The notes under the pieces were generated by a model. That model did no database searches. It worked only from the letters and a program-made list of their open reading frames with translations, and had not been told where the DNA came from. A program made the translations under genes and the position numbers. DNA of 27,971 nt from a virus: positions 1-27,971 of IMG/VR virus record IMGVR_UViG_3300047387_000113; one strand, written 5' to 3'. This document shows, piece after piece, positions 7,025 to 14,900 of the stretch; within the stretch, counting starts at the first letter, position 1; the number at the start of each line of letters is the position of its first letter.

Positions 7025-8191
7025 ATGGATAAAATCGAAGTTTATGCTTTGGATGATGATGGCAATAGAATAGAGCCACAGCAAGAAGTAGAACAAAAAG
7101 AAGAAGAAGTTTCACAAGAGGTTTTGAATCAAGAAACCCCTGAACAGGTAAAGGAAGAAAATGAGTTACCACAACAAGAAGAAGAAAGTAGTAAAGGTCA
7201 AGAGCAAGAGCAAGTCGAAGAGGAAGACCAAGAAAAGTTACTGACCGAAGAACCAGAAAAAGATGATAACTGGTTTTTAAGTAGATTAAAAGACAGGTAT
7301 GAGGTAGAATTAAATTCTATTGATGACCTTAAAAACGTTCTTTCAAATACTGATAAAGAAAAAGAAAATCTTCCCGAAGATGTGGAGAAGTATATGGAGT
7401 TTCGTAAAGAAACTGGAAGGTCTTTTAGTGACTTTGCTGAACTTCAAAAAGACTGGGCTACTGTAGGAGACGGAGATATATTACGTCAATACTATGAGCA
7501 AACAAAACCACATTTAGATAGGGAAGACATTGAGCATATTTTAAATGAACAATTTTCTTATGATCAAGAAATAGATGATGATAAGGATATTAGGGCAAAA
7601 AAAATTGCTCACAAAGAAGCATTGTATGAGGCTAGAAATCACTTTGAAAAGTTAAAGGAAAAATATAAAGCTCCGCTAGGGTCTAGTGAAGCTGATATTC
7701 CTGAGACATACAAAGAAGCTTTTAGCTTTTATAATGAATATAAAACTCAAAATGAAAAAGATTCTATCGCTCGAAAAGAGCAGGCTTCTTATTTCACTGA
7801 AAAAACTAATTCTTTATTTTCAGACGAATTCAAAGGTTTTGAATTTAATCTTGGAGATGAAAAAAAAGTTTTTAAACCAAGTGATTTAGATAAAGTGAAG
7901 TCTAATCAGAGCAATGTTCAGAATTTTATTTCTCAACATGTTGATGAGAAAGGATTCTTAAAAGATCCTGCCACTTATCACCGTTCTTTGTACACGGCTA
8001 TGAATCCTGATGCTATAGCAAAACATTTTTATGAGCAAGGGAAGTCAGATGCTACTGGAGATATTATCAAGGAAACTAAAAATATCGACATGGGAGTTCG
8101 TGAAAACACGGTAACGGATACAGGAGGAACTAAGTTTAGAATAGTAGAATCAGAGGACAAGTTTGAGTTTAAAATTAAAAAACGAAACTAA
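7025..8191 (+). CDS. Scaffold-like protein between portal and capsid genes
   Basis: This 388-residue, strongly acidic, helix-rich protein occupies the portal-scaffold-capsid position. Residues about 15-80 are an almost pure Glu/Gln/Lys low-complexity segment. The middle is helical and charged, and the C-terminal region (about 270-388) includes FKPSDLDKVKSNQSNVQNF, a HRSLYTAMNPDAIAKHFYEQ helix and a basic tail ending FKIKKRN. High acidity, predicted disorder at the front and a short basic C-terminus that could bind the capsid protein are typical of scaffolding proteins, which guide prohead assembly and then leave. No protease motif was recognised. A promoter-like pair of elements lies upstream. 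Confidence 0.7.
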   Translation: MDKIEVYALDDDGNRIEPQQEVEQKEEEVSQEVLNQETPEQVKEENELPQQEEESSKGQEQEQVEEEDQEKLLTEEPEKDDNWFLSRLKDRYEVELNSIDDLKNVLSNTDKEKENLPEDVEKYMEFRKETGRSFSDFAELQKDWATVGDGDILRQYYEQTKPHLDREDIEHILNEQFSYDQEIDDDKDIRAKKIAHKEALYEARNHFEKLKEKYKAPLGSSEADIPETYKEAFSFYNEYKTQNEKDSIARKEQASYFTEKTNSLFSDEFKGFEFNLGDEKKVFKPSDLDKVKSNQSNVQNFISQHVDEKGFLKDPATYHRSLYTAMNPDAIAKHFYEQGKSDATGDIIKETKNIDMGVRENTVTDTGGTKFRIVESEDKFEFKIKKRN

Positions 8192-8213
8192 CAATTTTTA
8201 AAATTATTAAAAC

Positions 8214-9551
8214 ATGTCTGTAACTATGACCGGAGTTGGTGGTGCATTAACCCCCGCTCCTTCGAAAGCAACGCTTTCAAGTAATTATTTAGGGTCAAGT
8301 ATTGAGTTTACATCTCAATATCTTCCCGATGTTTATGAAAAAGAATTTGAAAAATACGGAAATCGTTCTGTATCTTCTTTTTTAAGAATGGTAGGTGCTG
8401 AAATGCCTTTTGCTTCTGACGTTATTCAATGGTCAGAGCAAGGTAGATTACACCTAGCAGTCACTGGTGCTACAAGAGTAGGTGATGTTATTACTTCAAA
8501 TGGGCATCCATTTAGAGTAAATCAAACAGTAGTTATTTCTGACGGAACTGACCAGGAAAAAGCTATCATAACAGCAGCAAATGCAAACACATTTACAGTT
8601 GCCTCTTATGAAAATGCCAACCTTGCAGCAGCTATAGCCGCTAGTGGCCTTAAAGTTTTTGCCTATGGTTCTGAATTTGCAAAAGGAACTTCTGGTATGG
8701 CTGGTAGCTTAGAAGCCGCTAAAGATATTCAAACTAATAACCCAATTATCATAAAAGATAAGTATGAGGTTAATGGTTCTGACTTAGCTCAGATTGGATG
8801 GATTGAAGTGACTACTGAGAATGGAGCAACTGGATACCTTTGGTATTTAAAATCAGAGCACGAAACTCGTTTAAGATTTGAAGATTACTTAGAGTTATCT
8901 TTAATTGAAGGCAAGCCTGCCGCATCATCTTCTGGTGCTGAAGGTGCTGGATTTAAAGGAACAAAAGGTTTATTCCATGAAATCGAAAACAGAGGTAATA
9001 TTGCTACTGGATCTATCGCTGCAAGAACTGATATTGAAGAGCTAATTAAAGTTCTAGATAAAGAAGGAGCTATTCAAGAAAACGTAATGTTTGTGAATAG
9101 AACAAAATCTTTTGAAATTGATACAGTTTTAGCTGCACAAAACAACTCAGGTGCATCAACTGCATCTTATGGTTTGTTTGACAATGATGAGTCAATGGCT
9201 TTAAATCTTGGATTTACAGGATTTAATTTAGGATATGATTTTTACAAATCTGACTGGAAATACTTAAACGATGCTACTACTGGGTCTTTGACTTCTGCTG
9301 TAGACGGAGTTATTGTACCTGCTGGTACAACTACTATTTACGATCAGATTTTAGGAAAGAACGCAACTCGTCCTTTTTTACATGTAAAATATCGTAAATC
9401 AGAAGCTGAAGATAGAAAGTACAAATCTTGGGTAGTTGGATCTGCCGGAGGTGCTGGAATGTCTAGTGATCTAGATGCAATGCAAGTACACTTCTTATCT
9501 GAGCGTGCACTATGTGTACACGGAGCTAACAACTTCATCATAATGAAGTAA
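8214..9551 (+). CDS. Major capsid protein (HK97-type fold expected)
   Basis: This 445-residue protein lies directly after the scaffold gene. The N-terminus (FTSQYLPDVYEKEFEKYGNR) and the C-terminus (MSSDLDAMQVHFLSERALCV then GANNFIIMK) follow the style of crAss-like/flavophage capsid proteins. Residues about 80-165 form a beta-rich insertion with VGDVITSNGHPFRVNQTVVI and an Ala/Asn-rich stretch, probably a surface domain inserted in the HK97 fold. Residues about 200-260 include the segment GATGYLWYLKSEHETRLRFE. It would form the icosahedral shell and is the likely client of the GroES-like protein. A strong hairpin terminator begins 9 bases after the stop, consistent with a highly transcribed gene. 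Confidence 0.85.
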   Translation: MSVTMTGVGGALTPAPSKATLSSNYLGSSIEFTSQYLPDVYEKEFEKYGNRSVSSFLRMVGAEMPFASDVIQWSEQGRLHLAVTGATRVGDVITSNGHPFRVNQTVVISDGTDQEKAIITAANANTFTVASYENANLAAAIAASGLKVFAYGSEFAKGTSGMAGSLEAAKDIQTNNPIIIKDKYEVNGSDLAQIGWIEVTTENGATGYLWYLKSEHETRLRFEDYLELSLIEGKPAASSSGAEGAGFKGTKGLFHEIENRGNIATGSIAARTDIEELIKVLDKEGAIQENVMFVNRTKSFEIDTVLAAQNNSGASTASYGLFDNDESMALNLGFTGFNLGYDFYKSDWKYLNDATTGSLTSAVDGVIVPAGTTTIYDQILGKNATRPFLHVKYRKSEAEDRKYKSWVVGSAGGAGMSSDLDAMQVHFLSERALCVHGANNFIIMK

Positions 9552-9559
9552 TTTAACTG

Positions 9560-9593
9560 GATAGGCTGGGGGCTAATGCCCCCATAACCTATC
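9560..9593 (+). terminator. Strong hairpin terminator after the capsid gene
   Basis: Two nested stems are visible: TGGGGGC (9567-9573) pairs with GCCCCCA (9578-9584) around the loop TAAT, and GATAGG (9560-9565) pairs with CCTATC (9588-9593) outside it. A GC block like this is striking in such AT-rich DNA. T-rich but interrupted sequence follows, so termination may be partial, leaving some read-through to the next gene, and the stem would also protect the capsid mRNA 3' end. Confidence 0.8.
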
Positions 9594-9621
9594 ATTTAAT
9601 TTTAATTTAATATTTAATAAA

Positions 9622-10374
9622 ATGCCTAGAAAAAAAACAACTCCCTCTTGGGAGATAAAAGATAGAATTTATATTCTAAACGGAGGAATTACTCCTGTGA
9701 ACTATATATTGCGTTCACGACACCACTTAAACAAACCACTTCAATATTTTGATGGATCAATGAGTAGATCATTGAGATATGCTTCTAATCAAGCATCTGT
9801 TTTTGAAGATGAACAAATGGGCGATGTTACTTTGCCTGCTGTAATTTTTAAAGACGGAAAGCTTGTTGTTTCAAAAGAAAATGTATTGCTTCAGCAGTTT
9901 TTATCCATATATCATCCTGACCTTGGAAAAGTTTACGCAGAATTTGATGCCAATAAAGAGGCTGAAGCTGAGGTTAAAACCGTAGAAGAAGAACTAGATG
10001 CAATGAACATAGCTAAAGACTTGCCTATTGAGGATTTAGAGGCCATAGCAAGGGTTGTTCTTCAAGGAAGAGTGTCTGATATGGCTTCAAATGAAATAAG
10101 AAGAGATATGCTTATTTACGCTAGACAAAATCCTAATGAGTTTATACAACTTACTAAAGATGAAAATATAAACTTAAGAAACATTGCAGTAAGGGGAGTT
10201 GAAATGGGAATACTTTTTATTAAAGACGACCAAAGGACTGTTTGTTGGAATGATTCAAAGAAGGAAAAAATTATTACAGTTCCTTATGGAGAAAATGTAT
10301 ATAGTGCATTAGCGGTTTATTTTAAAACAGACGAAGGGTTAGACACTCTTCAAGCTATTAGTAACAAGCTATAG
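9622..10374 (+). CDS. Conserved virion-associated protein of unknown role downstream of capsid gene
   Basis: This 250-residue protein begins MPRKKTTPSWEIKDRIYILN and contains PLQYFDG, SRSLRYASNQASVFEDEQMG and LQQFLSIYHPDLG. I associate this pattern with proteins encoded next to capsid genes in marine phages, without a known function. The central part (about 112-145) is an acidic helix, and the C-terminal half is helical then beta (TVCWNDSKKEKIITVPYGEN). It is flanked by a terminator on each side (9560-9593 and 10403-10434), so it forms a one-gene transcription block. A head-completion, capsid-binding or head-fibre-anchor role is possible but only inferred from position. No promoter is obvious in the 28 AT-rich bases before the start. 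Confidence 0.7.
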   Translation: MPRKKTTPSWEIKDRIYILNGGITPVNYILRSRHHLNKPLQYFDGSMSRSLRYASNQASVFEDEQMGDVTLPAVIFKDGKLVVSKENVLLQQFLSIYHPDLGKVYAEFDANKEAEAEVKTVEEELDAMNIAKDLPIEDLEAIARVVLQGRVSDMASNEIRRDMLIYARQNPNEFIQLTKDENINLRNIAVRGVEMGILFIKDDQRTVCWNDSKKEKIITVPYGENVYSALAVYFKTDEGLDTLQAISNKL

Positions 10375-10402
10375 TTAATCCACCTTAACTATACTTGAAA
10401 TG

Positions 10403-10434
10403 AAGGGGTCGAAAATATCGACCTCTTTTTTTTT
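10403..10434 (+). terminator. Classic intrinsic terminator
   Basis: GGGGTCGA (10405-10412) pairs with TCGACCTC (10418-10425) around loop AAATA, with one G-T wobble, and can be extended by two A-T pairs. Nine T residues (10426-10434) follow. This has all features of a Rho-independent terminator on the + strand. It ends the 9622-10374 unit and lies 2 bases before a TAnnTTTG element. Confidence 0.9.
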
Positions 10435-10436
10435 CG

Positions 10437-10444
10437 TACATTTG
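10437..10444 (+). promoter_or_regulatory. TAnnTTTG promoter element 4 bases before a start codon
   Basis: TACATTTG matches the Bacteroidota -7 consensus. It lies between the terminator T-run (ends 10434) and the ATG at 10449. With usual spacing, transcription would start at or almost at the ATG, giving a leaderless or nearly leaderless message. No TTG is seen at the -33 distance, so the element is incomplete or uses a phage factor. Confidence 0.5.
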
Positions 10445-10448
10445 TAGC

Positions 10449-11135
10449 ATGATAAATCATGTTAGAAACACCGTTTTAACTGTACTAAATAAGGAAAACA
10501 GGGGCTTTATAACGCCTCAACAGTTTAATTCTTATGCAAAGCATGCGCAGCAGTTAATCTTTAATCAGAAGATCTCTGAGTACTCAAGAATGGTCGCTGC
10601 CAGGAACTCTAGAATGGTAGCTACTGACTTTATGGATAGGGTTGATATTTTAAAGTCTAACCTTGAAGTTTTTACAGAAGAAACAAATGTAACTAAGACA
10701 TTGACTAGGTATATAAAGCCTGCCGATTTTCAGCACTTAGTCTCTTTAAGATATTCAAATAAAGAAATTGAGCAGGTTCCTAGAGATAAAGAAAGATATT
10801 TAGTTGACTCTAATTTAACAGCGCCTACGGACACTTATCCTGTTTTTGTGGATAGAGGAAGTGACATTATACTTTATCCTCAAACACTCGCAGGAGCTGT
10901 TGATTTTATTTACATAAGAAACCCAAAGGACCCAAAATGGACCTACAATACAATAGGGGAGAATCCTGTTTTTAATATAAATGCATCTGACTATCAAGAT
11001 TTCGAATTAGATCAAGATGAGTCTGTAAATCTTATAGTTGAAGTTTTAAAACTAACTGGTGTTACCATAAGAGAGGCGGAAGTTACTCAGGCTGCAACAA
11101 CTATTGACCAGGTGAATACAAGCAAAGAAGCATAA
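10449..11135 (+). CDS. Connector/ring-type head-tail protein
   Basis: This 228-residue protein starts MINHVRNTVLTVLNKENRGF then ITPQQFNSYAKHAQQLIFNQ, a helical opening that I associate with ring or adaptor proteins of crAss-like and flavobacterial podoviruses. The middle is beta-rich (residues about 95-165, including VFVDRGSDIILYPQ and AVDFIYIRNPKDPKW). The C-terminus (about 180-220) has the helix DQDESVNLIVEVLKLTGVTIREAEV. It heads the tail gene block and is followed by a second connector-type gene after a one-base gap. It probably stacks between portal and tail nozzle. The start codon is set by the adjacent promoter element. The family is recognised by pattern, not by a named domain. Confidence 0.65.
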   Translation: MINHVRNTVLTVLNKENRGFITPQQFNSYAKHAQQLIFNQKISEYSRMVAARNSRMVATDFMDRVDILKSNLEVFTEETNVTKTLTRYIKPADFQHLVSLRYSNKEIEQVPRDKERYLVDSNLTAPTDTYPVFVDRGSDIILYPQTLAGAVDFIYIRNPKDPKWTYNTIGENPVFNINASDYQDFELDQDESVNLIVEVLKLTGVTIREAEVTQAATTIDQVNTSKEA

Positions 11136-11136
11136 T

Positions 11137-11994
11137 ATGGCACTAACTGATCAACAATACTATTCATCAGCATCAAACTATGGAGACTCACAATTTGTTA
11201 GTCTTAAAGATATAGTGAATAATTTTTATTTATTTTACATTGGAGATGAAAAATTAATAAATAACGTTAAAAGATTTGATGTAATATTTCACGCCAAAAG
11301 AGCTGTACAGGAGTTAAATTATGATGCATTAAAAAATGTAAAAGCGTTAGAGTTAGAGCTTCCAGATTCTTTGCAATTGACAGTTCCTAAAGATTTTGTA
11401 AAACTTGTTAGATTGTCTTGGGTGGATGACAGAGGACGGCTACACCCTTTAATGGTAGATAATAATACAACAATAGCAAAGTCATACTTGCAAGATAATA
11501 GCTACAATATTCTTTTTGATGGAAATGGAGCTGCGCTAGAAGGAACTTCTTTTATAGACACCAAGCTTTCTGAAATTCAAAATACAACACAAGACGCTTC
11601 TTCATCATTAAGCGATGAGTTTTTTGGTGGAAGATTTGGGCTTGACACTGCTATATCAAATGTAAACGGAAGGTACAATTTAGATAAATCTGCTGGCGTA
11701 ATAAGATTCAGTTCAGAAGTAAAAGGTAAGCATGTTGTTGTTGAATACATAACAGATGGATTAGACTACTTAACGGAAGATCAAATACAAATAAATAAAT
11801 TAGCAGAAGATTACATATATAAACAAATAGCATACGAAGTTATAAAGCATAAGTTTAATGTTCAAGAATATGTAGTTAGAAGAATAAAAAATGAAGCTTT
11901 TGCTTCTATGAAAAACATGAAAATCCGTTTAATGGACATACATCCTTTTGATCTGATTCAGACCTTAAAAGGAAGAAATAAATGGATTAAGTAA
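11137..11994 (+). CDS. Tail-tubular/adaptor-type protein (T7 gp11-like position)
   Basis: This 285-residue protein has an N-terminal helical part ([20 protein letters not shown], then a [15 protein letters not shown] helix). Next comes [20 protein letters not shown], a pattern found in podovirus connector/gatekeeper proteins in which helices flank a short beta domain. A beta-rich centre (about 85-205) carries [12 protein letters not shown] and a Ser/Asp-rich loop, and a helical C-terminus (about 215-285) ends GRNKWIK. It sits between the first ring protein and the giant nozzle gene, as T7 gp11 sits before gp12. Its stop codon shares one base with the start of the next gene (TAATG at 11992-11996), indicating coupled translation. 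Its role would be to join portal and nozzle. Confidence 0.65.
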   Translation: MALTDQQYYSSASNYGDSQFVSLKDIVNNFYLFYIGDEKLINNVKRFDVIFHAKRAVQELNYDALKNVKALELELPDSLQLTVPKDFVKLVRLSWVDDRGRLHPLMVDNNTTIAKSYLQDNSYNILFDGNGAALEGTSFIDTKLSEIQNTTQDASSSLSDEFFGGRFGLDTAISNVNGRYNLDKSAGVIRFSSEVKGKHVVVEYITDGLDYLTEDQIQINKLAEDYIYKQIAYEVIKHKFNVQEYVVRRIKNEAFASMKNMKIRLMDIHPFDLIQTLKGRNKWIK

Positions 11995-14900
11995 TGAAGT
12001 TTAAAAATATCTTCAGCTCCGGAAAAATGAACAAAGACCTGGATGAAAGGCTTGTTCAGAAAGGAGAGTATCGTGATGCTTTAAATGTAAAGGTTGCAAA
12101 CTCTAGTGGTTCAGATGTTGGATCAGTAGAGAATGAAATCTCTAATGCCGTGCTATCTAGTTTGAGCATGGGAAATAATCCTGTTTGTATTGGATCTGTA
12201 GCTGACGATGTTAATAATAAGATATATTGGTTTGTAAGATCTGACTTAGGAAGCTATGTTTGTGAATATGATTCTGACAATAATGCGTCTTCATTTGTTT
12301 TAATAGATACAAGAACTGGGCACAATAATGTTTTAAATTTTACAAAAACTAATTTTATTGAGTCAAATATTCTTATAGATATTGACAATAATAAAAGATT
12401 TTTGTTTTTTACAGATGGATTGAATCCTCCTAGGCGGGTTGAAATTGATTCTGCCAAGCTTATAGACGGAAACGATTTTGATAAATATGACATAGATGTT
12501 ATACAAAAACCACCATTGTACCCGCCAGTCTTAACTCTTCAAAGCGCAACAAATGAAGAAAATACTATTGAAGAAAGATTTCTTTATTTTTCCTATAGAT
12601 ATAAGTATAAGCATGGAGAGTATAGTGCGTTGTCTCCTTTTTCGGAAGTAGCTTTTTTTCCTAAATCTTTTTCTTTAGATTTTTCTACCGGACTAAATAA
12701 GTCTATGGTAAATGCAAACGGATCAGTAAGCATACAGTTTGATACAGGGTCAAAAAACGTTACAGACGTAGAGATTGTTTTTAAAGAAAGTAACTCTAGT
12801 GTTGTGTACGTTGTGGAATCTATTAACAAGGAAGATGAATCTTATGCAAATAATGCTACGCAAAACTTTTTGTTTAAAAACTCAAAAATATACAAAGCCC
12901 TTGCAGAAAAAGAGTTGTTTAGGGTATATGATAATGTGCCCTTAAAGGCAAAAACTCAACAACTTATAGGCAACAGGATTGTTTATGGAAATTATGTAGA
13001 AAATTTTAACCTTATTGATTCTAACGGGAAAAAAATAAAACCAGACATTAATCTACAAGCCACAACAGCAACAATAACTACACCTCCTGTTTCAAGCGTG
13101 AAAAGTAATAAAGACTATGAGGCTGGAATTATTTATTTAGACGATTATGGGAGGTCTACAACTGTTATTACCTCTCCTCAGTCTAGCACAAATATTCCGT
13201 TAAGCAGTCAAAAGCTACAAAATAAATTGCAGGTAACAATAAATCACCTGCCTCCTGCTTTTGCAAAAAAATATAGAATATATATAAAGCAAAGTAAAGG
13301 AAACTACGAAAGCATATCTCCTGCGATATTTTACGAGGAACAAGAAACAGGTTACGTTTATGTTCAGTTAAACGGAAATGATAAAAATAAAATAAAAGAA
13401 GGAGAATTCCTTGTGGTAAAAGCTGACTCTAGAGGCGTTAAAACAGGCCTTGTGGAGACTCAAGTTTTAGAGATGAAAGAGCAAAGTGTTAACTTTTTAG
13501 AAGATGACACTTATCCAGGAACTGGAGATCCTCCAATTGCACAGCAGCCAGGATTTTATGCTAAATTTAAGCCAAGCGGATATAGTCTTTCTATAGATGA
13601 TTTTGTTAGAACAGAACATACTGATTATGATGATTCTAGTAATAAAAGAGACAACCCTTTAAGCATTCAATTTAACTCCTCAGTAGTTGAAGGTCCTTTT
13701 TATTATGGAACAAATGGAGCTGTAACCGACGTAACTCTTGGCGGAACATACACTATATCTGAGCAGTTTGCCAGAATTAGGGTTGAAATTGATGGAATTA
13801 ATGTAGATGTTAACGGAGATGGTTCTTTGATAGTTGATACATTCCAATGGTCAGTCGATACTCTTGATAATGATGGCACAAATACTTTAAGCGCAACAAA
13901 CTTAACCATGACACCAGGAACCCCAATAGCTCTTACTGGATCTGGATTGACAATTGATTTTGCTGCTGCAACAGGGCACACAATAGGCGACAGGTGGATG
14001 TTTAACGCTAGACCCTCAACAATAAACGCCCTTTACACTAACGCAAGCGTAAGAGGTGAAAGAGCTTATTCTCAATTTAGAAGTTTTCCCCAAACAGAAG
14101 AAGAAATACCTTTAGGAACAATAATAAATTTTACATACGACGAGTACAACAGGGGGGACCAGTTTGTAACACATGAGTTTGTAGTTAATCAAACATTCAA
14201 AAACCTAGAAGAATGGTATCATGAAAGCGGAGCCAAAGCAATATTAAATCCTGATATTCCTGAAAACAGAATATTTTTTTTAAGAGGAACATATGGATCT
14301 AGGCAGTCTCTTATAGATAACTCTTTGACTAGTGATCTTTTAATGGTTATAAGATCTAAGTTTCAACAAAATACATCAATAAGCAAAAGAGCTAAAATAG
14401 ACAACACATTTGTTTTATTTACAAGACAGACAACTGACATAATAAATTTAGAAACAAAACCAGAAACAATAAACTCTGAGATATTTTATGAGCTTCCGGC
14501 AACATACAATATAAATAGTCAAGGGTATCACGAGGCCCCCGCTGGAGGCACAACTCAAACAGATTCAACTCAAGCTACTTTCGAGCTTCCGTTTTTCAAT
14601 TGTTTTTCATGGGGAAATTGTGTTGAGTCATATAAAATAAAAGACGATTTTAATGCTAAGTTTTTTGAGCCAGAAAATAGGCCATCATCAAACTTAAAGG
14701 ATTATAAACAAAACAACAGAACAACTTCATTAACCTACAGTAATGTTTATGACCAAACAACAAAATACAACGGATTAAACGAGTTTAACTTATCTACTGC
14801 AAACTACAAAGATATGGATGACTTCTATGGAAGTATCAACAAGATTGTAGGAAGAGAATCAGATTTGGTTGTGTTTCAGGAAAACAGAGTTTCTAAGCTG

